NCBI RefSeq assembly: GCF_011927785.1
Contig: NZ_JAATJK010000001.1
Span: 2,914,001-2,978,000 of the forward strand
DNA: 64,000 nt
Direction: 5' to 3'
From: Micromonospora profundi
GTDB lineage: Bacteria > Actinomycetota > Actinomycetes > Mycobacteriales > Micromonosporaceae
Shown: positions 18,518-27,705 of the stretch, one piece after another
Position numbering within the stretch: position 1 is the stretch's first letter
Layout of the letters: each line of letters opens with the position of its first letter
Notes under the pieces: generated by a model
Told to the model about the DNA's origin: nothing
Database searches by the model: none
What the model saw: the letters and a program-made list of their open reading frames with translations, nothing else
Program-made: the position numbers and the translations under genes

Positions 18518-19666
18518 GTGCCTGCCACACCACCCACCCGTACCGAATGGCTGCTGGCCGTGGCCATCCTCGGCCTGATCACGGCGGCGGTCGTGACAGA
18601 TGACGCGTCGGCCGCCCACGCGGTGATCGCCTGCGGTTTCGGGGTCGGGTTGGCCGTACTGCTGCTTGTGGCTCGGCGCTGGCCGGTTCCCGCGCTGCTG
18701 GCGACGGCCGCCGGCATCCTCGGCTACTACGCGCTGGATCTGCCGCCGGTAGGCGTGGCCGCCCCGGCCGCCGCCATCCTCTACGTGGTCGCGGAACGCG
18801 GCCGGGTGGTCCCGGCGGCCGTCGTCGGCGGAAGCCTGCTTGCCGTTTCGGTGGCCGCCCGGCTGGTCGAGGGCGACGACACCTCCGTCGTGATCGGTGC
18901 CGGCCTGGGCTCCGAGGCGGCGCTGATGCTCGCCGTCATCGCGCTCGGCGACGCCGTTCGCAACCGGCGTTCGCTGCGCGCGGCGCTGGCCCGGCAGGCG
19001 GCAGCGGCGGCCGAGGAGCGCCGACGGGAGGCCGCCCGGGAGGTCGAGGCGGAGCGGATCCGGATCGCCCGGGAGGTGCACGACACCCTCGGACACACGA
19101 TGTCGGTGATCACCCTCCAGTCCGCAGTGGCGCGGGAGGCGCTCACCGACGCCGAGCCCGAGCAGGTCGACACGGCCCTGGCCGCGATCCAGTCGGTGAG
19201 CGGCAGCGCCATGGCCGAACTACGTGCGACGCTGGGTACGCTGCGTCGCGAGCCTGGACCACGCGCACCGGCCCCCGGCTTCGCCCAGCTGGGCACGCTC
19301 GTCGACGGCGTCCGCCGCGGCGGGCTCCCGGTCGAGTTGCGCGTCGACGGCCCGGTCGACGCGTTGCCCACGGTGGTGGGCAGCACTGTCTACCGGATCG
19401 TGCAGGAGGCGCTGACAAACGTGGTGCGACACGCGCAGGCCACCCGCGTCACTGTGACGATCCGGGCGACGCCCGCCCGACTGTCCGTGGAGATCGTCGA
19501 CGACGGCCGCGGATCCGCCACCGGCGCGGCAGGCGAGCCCGGTGAAGGGCTGCGGGGCATGTCGGAGCGGGTCGCCCTGCTCGGCGGAATCCTCGACGCC
19601 GCCGACGTCGCCGGGGGCGGCTTCCGGGTCTCGGTCCGCCTGCCACTGGCCGGGGCAGCCGCATGA
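18518..19666 (+). CDS. NarL-type (HisKA_3) sensor histidine kinase
   Basis: This 382-residue kinase has an N-terminal membrane region of about four or five helices (12-145), a coiled-coil-like Arg/Ala/Glu segment (150-180), and the HisKA_3 dimerisation domain with phospho-acceptor His188 (REVHDTLGH). The C-terminal HATPase domain shows the N box (EALTNVVRHA) and G boxes (DDGRG, GLRGM). Little extracytoplasmic sequence is present, so the signal is probably sensed in or at the membrane. The GTG start at 18518 sets the frame after the upstream intergenic region. Its stop overlaps the response-regulator start by ATGA. Confidence 0.88.
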   Translation: MPATPPTRTEWLLAVAILGLITAAVVTDDASAAHAVIACGFGVGLAVLLLVARRWPVPALLATAAGILGYYALDLPPVGVAAPAAAILYVVAERGRVVPAAVVGGSLLAVSVAARLVEGDDTSVVIGAGLGSEAALMLAVIALGDAVRNRRSLRAALARQAAAAAEERRREAAREVEAERIRIAREVHDTLGHTMSVITLQSAVAREALTDAEPEQVDTALAAIQSVSGSAMAELRATLGTLRREPGPRAPAPGFAQLGTLVDGVRRGGLPVELRVDGPVDALPTVVGSTVYRIVQEALTNVVRHAQATRVTVTIRATPARLSVEIVDDGRGSATGAAGEPGEGLRGMSERVALLGGILDAADVAGGGFRVSVRLPLAGAAA

Positions 19667-20325
19667 GCGACGTACGTGTCGTCCTCGTCGACGACCAGCA
19701 CCTGGTGCGCACGGGCCTTCGTGCACTGCTGGAGCGCGCCGCCGACATCACAGTGGTCGGTGAGGCGCAGGACGGCGGGGCCGCCGTTGCGGTCACCCGC
19801 GACCAGCGGCCCGACGTAGTCCTGATGGACGTTCGGATGCCCGGCGGCGACGGTATCGAGGCCACCCGGCGCATCCGCACCGATCCGACGCTTGCCGACG
19901 TCCGGGTGGTCATGCTCACCACCTTCGACGACGACGAGTACCTCTTCGAGGCCATCCGCGCCGGCGCCTCCGGCTTCCTGCTCAAGGACACCCCGCCCGA
20001 CGCGCTGCGCGACGCCGTCCGCGTGGTGGCCGGCGGGGACGCGCTGCTGTCGCCGGCGGTGACCCGGCGGGTGATCGCCGCGGCGGCCCGCTCCCCCGTT
20101 GCGGATCCGACGCGGCTCGCCGGCCTCACCGGACGGGAACGCGACGTCCTCGCCCAGGTCGGCACCGGACGGTCGAACGTCGAGATCGGGGCGGCGCTGC
20201 ATCTCAGCCCGGACACCGCCCGCACCTACGTGAGTCGCCTCCTGCACAAGCTGAACGCCCGCGACCGCGCCCAACTCGTCGTCATCGCGTACGAGAGCGG
20301 GCTTGTCCGCCCGGGTGACAACTGA
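19663..20325 (+). CDS. NarL/FixJ-family response regulator
   Basis: This 220-residue regulator has a receiver domain (1-120) with acidic pocket Asp10/Asp11 and phospho-acceptor Asp56 (VVLMDVRMPG). The conserved T/K region (MLTTFDDD, then LLKDTPP) follows. The C-terminal LuxR-type helix-turn-helix (about 150-212) reads LTGRERDVLAQV...HLSPDTARTYVSRLLHKL. It is the cognate partner of the overlapping kinase. Likely targets include its own operon or the divergent membrane-protein operon, but no binding site was identified. Confidence 0.9.
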   Translation: MSDVRVVLVDDQHLVRTGLRALLERAADITVVGEAQDGGAAVAVTRDQRPDVVLMDVRMPGGDGIEATRRIRTDPTLADVRVVMLTTFDDDEYLFEAIRAGASGFLLKDTPPDALRDAVRVVAGGDALLSPAVTRRVIAAAARSPVADPTRLAGLTGRERDVLAQVGTGRSNVEIGAALHLSPDTARTYVSRLLHKLNARDRAQLVVIAYESGLVRPGDN

Positions 20326-20484
20326 CGCGGAGGCGGGCAGCATTGTCCGCCGCTGTTAATTGCCGACACGAAATCCAACGGTGGCGACCTTGGAGACCAC
20401 CGTCAGCGGCGCACTCCCGCCGATTCGTCGGCGAAATGGCGATCACGGGCCCGGCGCTATTCCCGTAATGGCCGGACCGGTCGA

Positions 20485-21228
20485 CTAGCTCGCCGTGGCG
20501 CTGGCGGCGGTGTCGATGAGGTCTGCGACGACGCCGGGCTGGGAGACCGCCACCGCGTGCGACGCCTCGACCTCGACCACAGTGGACCCGGCGCGTTCGG
20601 CGACGAAGCGCTGAAGGTCCGGCGCGATGGCCTGGTCCTGCTTGGTGATGAGGGTCCAGGACGGGATGGTCTTCCACGCGGCCTTTGTCACGCCGTCCTG
20701 TTGGGCGTCCGCCGAGGCCGGTCGCTGCGTGACAGCCATCACCTCGGCGGTCCCGGTGTCCACGTCGGCGGCGAAGACCTCGGGGAACTTGGCCGGATCG
20801 ACGTACTGGTCCATGCCCGTGCTGCCGTCGGGAAGGGTGAACGGCACGCCCTTGATGGCCTCGAAGAGCTTACTGACGGCGAACTTGGCCCCCAGCGTGG
20901 CGACGCTCTCGCCGGTATCCGGGCTGACACTGGCGACGTACACCAGTGCCTTGACCTTGGAGACGCCGTCCGCGGCCTCGGTCATCACCACTCCGCCGTA
21001 CGAGTGGGCGGCCATGACGACCGGCCCCGACACGGTGTCCAGCACAGAGCGCACGTATGCCGCGTCGTTCTGCACACCGCGCAGCGGGTTGGCGACAGCC
21101 AGGACCGGATAACCCCGGCGCTTGAGGTCGGCAATGACGCCGTTCCAACTCGACGATTCGGCGAATGCGCCATGGACCAGAACAATTGTCGGCTTGCCCT
21201 GCCCGGACATATCAGAAGCGACGCTCAT
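20485..21228 (-). CDS. Alpha/beta hydrolase
   Basis: This 247-residue protein has the alpha/beta-hydrolase fold: the oxyanion HGAFAESSSW region after LVHG, nucleophile elbow HSYGG (Ser), a later Asp/Gln-rich strand, and catalytic His in EASHAVAVSQP. Family members resemble plant esterase/methylesterase-like hydrolases and fluoroacetate-dehalogenase relatives; the substrate is not known. I chose the ATG at 21228, the Met just before VASDMSGQGKP, rather than a long N-terminal extension. It diverges from a TetR regulator whose candidate operator (21422-21435) lies between them, so it is probably in that regulon. Confidence 0.8.
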   Translation of the reverse strand: MSVASDMSGQGKPTIVLVHGAFAESSSWNGVIADLKRRGYPVLAVANPLRGVQNDAAYVRSVLDTVSGPVVMAAHSYGGVVMTEAADGVSKVKALVYVASVSPDTGESVATLGAKFAVSKLFEAIKGVPFTLPDGSTGMDQYVDPAKFPEVFAADVDTGTAEVMAVTQRPASADAQQDGVTKAAWKTIPSWTLITKQDQAIAPDLQRFVAERAGSTVVEVEASHAVAVSQPGVVADLIDTAASATAS

Positions 21229-21421
21229 GTGGCGGTCCTTTCGAGAGGCCCCACTGCCCGGGAACACGGGTCGGCGAGGACGGTCGACGGGCGATTCACC
21301 GCAGCACGCACCGGCCCGCATTTCCGGCCCCGGTGCGGCGTAGCCTCCAATATTCAGCACGGATAAGGCTGCTGTCAGCGGGACGCAGAAACGGAGTGGA
21401 TCATCAATCGTGTAGCGGCTC

Positions 21422-21435
21422 AGACCGAACGTTCT
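21422..21435. promoter_or_regulatory. Candidate TetR operator (copy 1)
   Basis: AGACCGAACGTTCT is an imperfect dyad centred on AACGTT, 17 bp before the TetR start codon, in the region divergent from the alpha/beta hydrolase. A near-identical AGACCGATCGTTCT occurs upstream of the EthD-like gene about 3.1 kb away, which links the two promoters. Confidence 0.6.
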
Positions 21436-21452
21436 ATCGCTAAGATGGGTGC

Positions 21453-22061
21453 ATGACTCGCGGCGCACCCGAACCCCGGCCCTCCGAGGCGCGGCTCCGG
21501 CTCCTGGCCACCGCGACCAGGATCTTCTACGCCGAGGGCATCCACTCCGTCGGTGTCGACCGGATCATCGCGGAGGCGAAGGTGACCCGGGCCACCTTCT
21601 ACCGGCACTTCCCCAGCAAGGACGACCTCATCCTCGCCTACCTGCGCGAGATCCACGGGATGGAACGCGGCAGGGTCGAGGCGGCTCTCGCGGCCGACCC
21701 GTCGCCGGCCGGCGCTCTCCTGGCCATCGCCGGCTCGATCGCTGAGAGCATCCAGTCCTCCGGCTTCCGCGGATGCGCGTTCCTGAATGCCGCAGCGGAG
21801 TATCCCGACCCGAACCATCCCGTGCACCAGGAGGTCATCGGCCACCGGCAGTGGTTCCTGGACACGCTCACCGCGCTCATGGCGCAGGTCCATGAGGAAA
21901 CGGCCGGTCCTGCCGCGCGCCACTTCGTCATGCTCCGCGACGGGGCAATGGCGGCCGGGTGCCTCTTCGACCCCGCGTTGGTGTCGGAGACGTTCCTGCG
22001 CGGGGTCGAGGGACTTCTGGACATCAACTCCGAGCGTCAATCGGCGCAGTCACACCGCTAG
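21453..22061 (+). CDS. TetR-family transcriptional regulator
   Basis: This 202-residue regulator has a TetR helix-turn-helix at about residues 12-60 (ATRIFYAEGIHSVGVDRIIAEAKVTRATFYRHFPSK) and a variable ligand-binding C-terminal domain. The ATG is close to the candidate operator, consistent with autorepression. Shared sites suggest it also governs the EthD-like/membrane/oxidoreductase operon and perhaps the divergent alpha/beta hydrolase. The ligand is unknown. A bidirectional hairpin follows the gene. Confidence 0.88.
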   Translation: MTRGAPEPRPSEARLRLLATATRIFYAEGIHSVGVDRIIAEAKVTRATFYRHFPSKDDLILAYLREIHGMERGRVEAALAADPSPAGALLAIAGSIAESIQSSGFRGCAFLNAAAEYPDPNHPVHQEVIGHRQWFLDTLTALMAQVHEETAGPAARHFVMLRDGAMAAGCLFDPALVSETFLRGVEGLLDINSERQSAQSHR

Positions 22062-22091
22062 CCTCCAGGCCACAGCGGGGGCGAGAGCGGC

Positions 22092-22122
22092 GATGGCCGG
22101 CCGTTCGGGACGGCCGGCCATC
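22092..22122. terminator. Bidirectional intrinsic terminator
   Basis: GATGGCCGGCCGT and ACGGCCGGCCATC form a perfect 13-bp stem with loop TCGGG. It sits between the convergent TetR and flavin oxidoreductase genes. Confidence 0.85.
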
Positions 22123-22135
22123 GGTACGGTTCAGG

Positions 22136-23575
22136 TCAGCGGCCGTACGCCTCCAGCAGGCGCAGCCAGACCTCGCTGACCGTCGGGTACGAGGGCACGG
22201 CGTGCCACAGCCGGTCCAGCGGAACCTCGCCGACGATGGCGATCGTCGCCGCGTGCAGCAGCTCCGCGACGTCCGGGCCGACGAGGGTGAAGCCCACTAT
22301 GACGCTGCGGTCCTCGTCGACGACCATCCGGGCGTGCCCCTGATAGCCGTCGGCGTGCAGCGCGGATCCCGCCACGGCCGCCAGGTCGTAGTCGACGACC
22401 CGAACCCGCAGCCTGGCGGCCTCGGCGGCGGCTGCGGTCAGCCCCACGGAAGCGACCTCCGGATCGGTGAAGACGACCTGCGGCACGGCGCGCTGGTCGG
22501 CGGTGGCGACGTGCCGGCCCCACGGGCCGTCCTCGACCGCTTCGCCCTTGGCGCGTGCCACGATGACGTCGCCCACCGCGCGGGCCTGGTACTTGCCCTG
22601 GTGGGTCAGCAGCACGCGCCGGTTGACGTCACCGGCCGCGTACAGCCAGCCGTCGCCGACCAACGCCCCGGCGTCGTCGACGACCCGCAGCGTGTCGTCG
22701 ACGGTGAGCCAGGCACCGGGCTTCAGCCCGATCGTGTCCAGGCCGATGTCCTGGGTGTTCGGCGTACGGCCGGCAGCAACAAGGACCTCGTCGGCGTCGA
22801 CCTGCTCGCCGTCGGTGAGCGTGATGTGCACTGTGCCGGCGTCGTCCCGGCTCACCGACGTGGCCTCGACACCGAGACGTACCGTCACGCCGGCTTCCCG
22901 CAGGGACTGCGTGACCCGCTCGCCGACGAACGGCTCCGCCTGTTGCAGCACACCGTCGCGGACCAGCACCGTCACAGTGGATCCGAAACTGGCGTACGCG
23001 GTAGCCATCTCCGTGGCCACCACTCCCCCGCCGATGATGGCGAGCCGGCCGGGGACCTCGCTCGCGGATGCCGCCTCACGGCTGGTCCACGGCGTCGCCT
23101 CGGTCAGACCGGGGACGTCCGGCACCCGGGCGCCGCTTCCGGTCGCGACGACGACCGCGTGTCGAGCGGTGAGCGAGATCGTGACACCTTCCTTGCCGCT
23201 CACCTCGACGACCCGGTCGGAGCTGATCCGTCCGTGGCCGCGATACAGCGCGATCCCCGCGGAGTCGAGCCAGGACACCTGCCCGTCGTCCTTCCAGTTC
23301 GACGCGAAGGAGTCGCGGCGGCGCAGCACGGCGGCCACGTCCAGGTCGCCCGTCACCGCCTCGCGGGCTCCAGGCAGCCGACGTGCCGCCTGGAGCGCGG
23401 TCTGACTGCGCAGCAACGCCTTTGTCGGCATGCACGCCCAGTAGGAACACTCACCACCGACCAGTTCCCGCTCGACGATGGCGGCAGTCAGGCCGCCCTG
23501 CACGACGCGGTCGGCGACGTTCTCGCCGACCGGCCCCGCGCCGATGACGATGACGTCGTACGTGGCGTTGTCCAT
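22136..23575 (-). CDS. FAD-dependent pyridine nucleotide-disulfide oxidoreductase
   Basis: This 479-residue flavoprotein is laid out like dihydrolipoamide/mercuric reductase: FAD motif VIGAGPVGEN near residue 10, redox-active CxxxxC in GGECSYWACMPTK, NAD(P) motif IIGGGVVATEMA, a second FAD motif ending in LYAAGDVN, and a C-terminal dimerisation domain. The usual catalytic His-x-x-x-x-Glu of lipoamide dehydrogenases is replaced by HAVPSYPTVSE. The ATG at 23575 follows GAAGGGAAA and starts one base after the upstream stop. The disulfide or quinone substrate is unknown. It is the third gene of the TetR-linked operon. Confidence 0.85.
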   Translation of the reverse strand: MDNATYDVIVIGAGPVGENVADRVVQGGLTAAIVERELVGGECSYWACMPTKALLRSQTALQAARRLPGAREAVTGDLDVAAVLRRRDSFASNWKDDGQVSWLDSAGIALYRGHGRISSDRVVEVSGKEGVTISLTARHAVVVATGSGARVPDVPGLTEATPWTSREAASASEVPGRLAIIGGGVVATEMATAYASFGSTVTVLVRDGVLQQAEPFVGERVTQSLREAGVTVRLGVEATSVSRDDAGTVHITLTDGEQVDADEVLVAAGRTPNTQDIGLDTIGLKPGAWLTVDDTLRVVDDAGALVGDGWLYAAGDVNRRVLLTHQGKYQARAVGDVIVARAKGEAVEDGPWGRHVATADQRAVPQVVFTDPEVASVGLTAAAAEAARLRVRVVDYDLAAVAGSALHADGYQGHARMVVDEDRSVIVGFTLVGPDVAELLHAATIAIVGEVPLDRLWHAVPSYPTVSEVWLRLLEAYGR

Positions 23576-23576
23576 G

Positions 23577-24134
23577 TCAGTTTCCCTTCGCACCGCGGCT
23601 GAGGCGGATGGCGGAGATCAGAAAGAAGATGGCGCCGGGGATCGCGTAGCCGACCGCGTTGGTCAGCACCGGGTTGTCCGCGGAGGCGGCGGCGATGAAC
23701 GACCCGCCGGCGAGAACGGAGATCCCACCACTGATGATCATCGGCCACTGCCCACCCATCTTGCGTCGGCTGACGGCCACGAGCAACTGCACAAGGCCGG
23801 CCACAACCGCCCAGGCGCCCCAGACACGCAGGGCCGCCGGGATGCCGGACGTGCCCGCGACGGCCAGGCCGACGGCGGCGAGCAGGCTGATCGCGACGTT
23901 CACGTACAACAGGGTGGGTGTTCCGGTGGCCCGGGAGGACCGGGCGTCGACGACGGCGGCGGCCACGTCGAACAGCGGGTAGATCACGAGCAGCGCCACT
24001 GTGAGCGGGGTGAGGTCCCTGGCGAGCGGGAACGTCACGGCGGCCCAGACGATGGCGAACGCGAAGCGGCCGAAGTACAGGCGACGCAGGGCGTCCGCCG
24101 TCGTCGAGACGCCGGAAGGGGCAAGGGTGGTCAT
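23577..24134 (-). CDS. DUF308/HdeD-like membrane protein
   Basis: This 185-residue protein has about six hydrophobic helices, in pairs separated by short polar loops, and a basic C-terminus. The pattern resembles DUF308 (HdeD-like) membrane proteins of unknown function. It lies between an EthD-like gene (58 bp upstream) and a flavin oxidoreductase (1 bp downstream), in what looks like one operon. No catalytic residues are evident. Confidence 0.65.
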   Translation of the reverse strand: MTTLAPSGVSTTADALRRLYFGRFAFAIVWAAVTFPLARDLTPLTVALLVIYPLFDVAAAVVDARSSRATGTPTLLYVNVAISLLAAVGLAVAGTSGIPAALRVWGAWAVVAGLVQLLVAVSRRKMGGQWPMIISGGISVLAGGSFIAAASADNPVLTNAVGYAIPGAIFFLISAIRLSRGAKGN

Positions 24135-24192
24135 GTCATCCTCTCGAGATCACTTAACGAACGGCCGTCGACGGGAGTGGCGTGGCACGGGG

Positions 24193-24492
24193 CTACTCGA
24201 TCTCCGAGAACAGCCCCGTGATCTCCACCTGAGCGCCCTGGAGCCCGCCGAAGACGGCGCCGGCGGCGGGCGTCGCGACCGCGGCGGACGCGTCGTCGTA
24301 GGAGGCGAAGTAGAGGTCGAGCGTCCGGTACGCAGGGGTCGGCGTGCCGTCCTCCTTCGGCCACACCTTTGCCGATTCGACCCGCTGGAGCTTCGGGAAC
24401 GCGTCCGCGGCCCGACGCACATCGGCGTAGACCTTCTCGAACTCGGCGGGGTTCGCGGGATTGCCAACGATCAGCGTGATCTTGGTGGGCAT
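24193..24492 (-). CDS. EthD-family dimeric alpha-beta barrel protein
   Basis: This 99-residue protein fits the EthD ferredoxin-like fold: an N-terminal strand (KITLIVGNP), the PAEFEKVY helix and a second strand (DLYFASYDDASAA). EthD-like proteins occur beside oxidoreductases and in polyketide or xenobiotic pathways as small cyclases or accessory proteins. The ATG follows GGAGAGGG. Two TetR-type sites lie 44-108 bp upstream, placing it first in a regulated operon with the membrane protein and the flavin oxidoreductase. Confidence 0.75.
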   Translation of the reverse strand: MPTKITLIVGNPANPAEFEKVYADVRRAADAFPKLQRVESAKVWPKEDGTPTPAYRTLDLYFASYDDASAAVATPAAGAVFGGLQGAQVEITGLFSEIE

Positions 24493-24535
24493 GGCCCTCT
24501 CCTTCGATGCTTTCTATGCACTGTCGCCAGCGGCG

Positions 24536-24600
24536 GAACGAACGTTCTGTCTCGCCGTACGCTACTGGCGCGGCGCCCCACCGTCAAGACCGATCGTTCT
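24536..24600 (-). promoter_or_regulatory. Paired candidate TetR operators upstream of the EthD operon
   Basis: Two copies occur: GAACGAACGTTCTGTC (24536-24551) and AGACCGATCGTTCT (24587-24600). CGAACGTTCT followed by one base and TC is shared exactly with the site before the TetR gene. The second copy matches that site at 13 of 14 positions. This supports one regulon. Confidence 0.55.
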
Positions 24601-24681
24601 ACCTACCGTGGCAGTCGCCCGTTCGGGCCGCCTTCCATCGACAGCGCGTGGACACGGTGGTCGCGGCGCGGGGCCGGGCCG

Positions 24682-25914
24682 TCACGCCTCGCTGACGGGA
24701 CCCTCGGACGCCTCCCGCCCGATCGGCGAGGCGGGGCGCTCCACCGGCCGTCCCCGGCTCCGCAGGGCGTCGAGCAGCGCGACAAGGGCCAGCACTCCGG
24801 CCACCACGCTCAGCCCCACCATCCGCTCCGAGCGGGCCAACGCCGGCGTCACCAGCAACAGAGCCACGAAGCCGATCACCTTGGGGTGGAAAATCTGGCC
24901 GAAGATCTCGTAATCCAGCCGCATACGAGCGACGAGGAAAAGCATCGGACCGCCCACCACGAAGAGGAGCCAACTGACCTGCGGCGGCCCGTACGGATGG
25001 TCGATGACCAGCTCGTAACCGACCGAGCTGACGAGCACGCTGAGAACGATCACCAAATGCGTCCGTTCCGACGCCGCGCCCAGTTGACCGGGCCTGGCCG
25101 CCTGGTCCAATGCCTCGGTCAGCAGCAGACCGGCGCGGTGGAAGTAGATCCGCCAGAGCAGCGCGCTGGTGGCGAAGGCGACAGTGAAGGCGGCGGCTCT
25201 TTCCCCGGAGTAGTCCGTGCCACTGAAGACCACGCCAATGATCAGGATCGATTCACCGAGCGCGATGAGAAACATCTGCTGATAGCGGTCGGCGAGATGC
25301 GTACCGGCGATCCGCCAACGTCCCACCACTGAGGCCCCGAGCCGCGGCACGGGCCAGCCGAGGGCCCACGCGAGGTAGTCGACGGCGAGGGCGGCAGCCC
25401 AGAGCGGCGTGCGAAGGTGTTCCGGGCCCAACGCGCCGGCCAGCCACAGCGGCGCGCTCGCCGTCGACCACGCCGCCAGCCGGAGCGGCACCATCCGTCG
25501 CGGATGGCCACGCAGCGCGGCGGCGACCACCAGCGGCCGCACCACCATCACCATCAGGTACGCGACAGTGAACGGCAGCGCCCGCTCCTCCATGGCGCGT
25601 GGCAGCGCCACAGCCATGACCAGGCCGGCGAACATGGTGCCGACCACCACCGCCTGGATGACCGGCTGCTCTGGCTCATAGCGGCTGGTGATCCAGGCGG
25701 TGTGCGACCAGATCAACCAGAGCGCCAGGAACAGCAGCAGGGTACGACCGAACCCTGCGGCGAGCGCCCAGCCGGTGTCGTCGTTCAGGCCGGCGAATCG
25801 TTGCGAGACCCTGCTGAGGGCCAGAACAAAGGCAAGATCGAAGAAGAGCTCCAGGAACGTCGCACGGCCCGCGCTCGCAGGTGGGCGCAGCAGTTCGGAA
25901 CGCCCCGCCTCCAT
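24682..25914 (-). CDS. Low temperature requirement A (LtrA)-like membrane protein
   Basis: This roughly 410-residue protein has about ten or more membrane helices and the LtrA hallmark FLELFFDLAFVLALSR near the N-terminus, plus RYQQMFLIALGESI. The family is widespread in actinobacteria with no settled biochemical role. A longer reading would begin at 26022, but the ATG at 25914 has GGAGG six bases upstream and places the family motif near the start, so I prefer it. It seems monocistronic. Confidence 0.8.
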   Translation of the reverse strand: MEAGRSELLRPPASAGRATFLELFFDLAFVLALSRVSQRFAGLNDDTGWALAAGFGRTLLLFLALWLIWSHTAWITSRYEPEQPVIQAVVVGTMFAGLVMAVALPRAMEERALPFTVAYLMVMVVRPLVVAAALRGHPRRMVPLRLAAWSTASAPLWLAGALGPEHLRTPLWAAALAVDYLAWALGWPVPRLGASVVGRWRIAGTHLADRYQQMFLIALGESILIIGVVFSGTDYSGERAAAFTVAFATSALLWRIYFHRAGLLLTEALDQAARPGQLGAASERTHLVIVLSVLVSSVGYELVIDHPYGPPQVSWLLFVVGGPMLFLVARMRLDYEIFGQIFHPKVIGFVALLLVTPALARSERMVGLSVVAGVLALVALLDALRSRGRPVERPASPIGREASEGPVSEA

Positions 25915-26819
25915 CGCCCGCCTCCGTCCGCCCCCTGCCGCACCAACGAGTTGGCTGTCAGGGGGTTGCGTCGGCTTTCGGGGCACGCCCTCGTCGCAGG
26001 TGAAGCGCTCGGCGTACGCCACGGCCGCCTCGGCCCCGCAGGATCAACCGGCCGCCTGAGGGTCCGGATCAGGCCCTGCGAAGACAGGCCACCGGCGCGG
26101 GTCGCCGCCGCGCCTCGCCAAATACCGGAGGCGCCGCACATTCACACTCCGTCGAACTCGCCCAGCGACGGCTTGCCCATTCTGCCACACCTGTCTGGGA
26201 AGCAACAACGCTGCCACCAAAAAGGTGGCCGCCGAATGCGGCCAGAGGATTCCGGGCAGTTAGCTGGTAGCGGAACTATTCGGATTTAACGTACGGTGAG
26301 CGCTCCCAACACGCACAGTAACTAGGCAAAACCCCTGGTCAGTCGCCTGGTGACGCCTCTGCGGCGGAAGCTCCCGCCGGCCGCCACAACTGCCATCAGT
26401 TACGCTCCGTAGAGATCTGCGGATAGTGGTAATCGCCAATTCCTTCTTTCCGAATAATTGCCCTGTTTGAACTACCGCACCTCGCATGCCCGGAGGCATA
26501 ATCCCAGCTCAACGTGGGTGACGACGGCCGGGAGCGCCCGCCCGGCGAGTCCCGTCCACGGGCCTCCCGGAGAGGCTATTGCCGCCGGGGGTCTCCGCAA
26601 CTAACATCATTTTCCGTCACCCGGCGCTACCACGGGAGGAAGATTGTGCACTTGGCCCTTCAAGGACCAGCAGTGCGCCGCTTTTCCACCCAGAGGAACA
26701 GGGCCAGCAATCCGACAGTCCCACCGGACCTTCGGTGGAATTGACAGGCTGCAATCGCCACTGGCTCGCCTTTTCTCACGCCGCTGACATCGACCTTTAG
26801 CTGGGGAGGTAAAGAGGTC
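25915..26819. other. Long intergenic region ahead of the AraC regulator, possible small ORF
   Basis: No conserved gene is recognisable in about 900 bp, and AT content rises towards the AraC gene. A GGGAGGAAG ribosome site at 26633-26641 is followed by GTG at 26646 opening a 32-codon frame (ending 26744), and in another frame by TTG at 26644 opening a 47-codon frame. Neither product resembles a known peptide. TTGACA occurs at 26741-26746 without a convincing -10. It probably holds the regulator promoter and a long leader. Confidence 0.4.
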
Positions 26820-27617
26820 ATGGGTAACTCTGCGGAAAAAGCCGTCGAGCGCGTCATCGCCACCATGCACGACAATCTCGGTGAACAAATCACCATCGAC
26901 GACATGGCTCGCGTCGCGATGTTCAGCAAGTTCCACTTCTCGCGAATCTTCCAGCGCGTGACAGGCGTGTCCCCCGGCAGGTTCCTGTCGGCCCTACGGC
27001 TGGAACGGGCAAAGGAACTGCTGACCTCCACGTCGTTCAACGTGTCGGATATCAGCCTACGGGTGGGATACACAAGCGTCGGCACCTTCAGTTCCCGGTT
27101 CACCCGAAGCGTGGGGCTCTCCCCCACCACCTACCGCAGGCTCCGTGGCGTCGCACCGCAGATCCGGCCCGAGACCGGCCTCGACCCGACGCGGGCCACC
27201 GGCGTCGTCCGCGGCACAGTGACCCCGGCCGATCCGAACCGGCCCGGCCTCACCTTCATCGGCCTGTTCCCCGAACGCATCCCGGAGGCCCGACCGGTGA
27301 GCTGCACCGTGCTAGCGGAGCCGGGTCAGTTCCTGCTCGACAGGGTCCCGCCGGGATCGTGGTACCTGCTCGCCCACTCCGTCGGGGAGAGCCCAGAGCA
27401 GGCCGGTGAGTTGGTGTCGCTGCGCGGCGTGGGCCTGGCCACTGCCACTGTCGGCCCCCTCCACGTCGGGCACTCGGCGGTCATCGAGAACGCCGACCTC
27501 ACATTGCGGCCGATGCGCTCCCTCGACCCACCCGTGCTGCTCGCCCTGCTCGACGTACGCAGGGCAGCCCTGACCCGGATCGGCCAGGTGCCGCAGCGGT
27601 ACCCGGTCGCTGCCTGA
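26820..27617 (+). CDS. AraC-family regulator with N-terminal DNA-binding domain
   Basis: In this 265-residue protein the AraC helix-turn-helix pair is at the N-terminus (about 8-108; ITIDDMARVAMFSKFHFSRIFQ and VSDISLRVGYTSVGTFSSRF) instead of the usual C-terminus. The remaining 150 residues form an unrecognised beta-rich domain that may sense a ligand or partner. GGGGAGGTAAAGAGG precedes the ATG. The gene lies beside and convergent with the RiPP cluster (the radical SAM gene ends 89 bp away), so it may control that cluster; this is positional inference. Confidence 0.75.
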   Translation: MGNSAEKAVERVIATMHDNLGEQITIDDMARVAMFSKFHFSRIFQRVTGVSPGRFLSALRLERAKELLTSTSFNVSDISLRVGYTSVGTFSSRFTRSVGLSPTTYRRLRGVAPQIRPETGLDPTRATGVVRGTVTPADPNRPGLTFIGLFPERIPEARPVSCTVLAEPGQFLLDRVPPGSWYLLAHSVGESPEQAGELVSLRGVGLATATVGPLHVGHSAVIENADLTLRPMRSLDPPVLLALLDVRRAALTRIGQVPQRYPVAA

Positions 27618-27635
27618 TCGTCCACGGCATCCCGT

Positions 27636-27667
27636 CGGCCGGCCACCGGTTCCCCGGTGTCCGGCCG
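27636..27667. terminator. Hairpin between the AraC and radical SAM genes
   Basis: Arms 27636-27649 and 27654-27667 pair with one mismatch around TTCC. The hairpin lies between the convergent AraC regulator and the end of the RiPP operon. Confidence 0.6.
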
Positions 27668-27705
27668 GCGCGTGAGCCCCGCACGGACGGCGACCCGCGC
27701 GAGCC

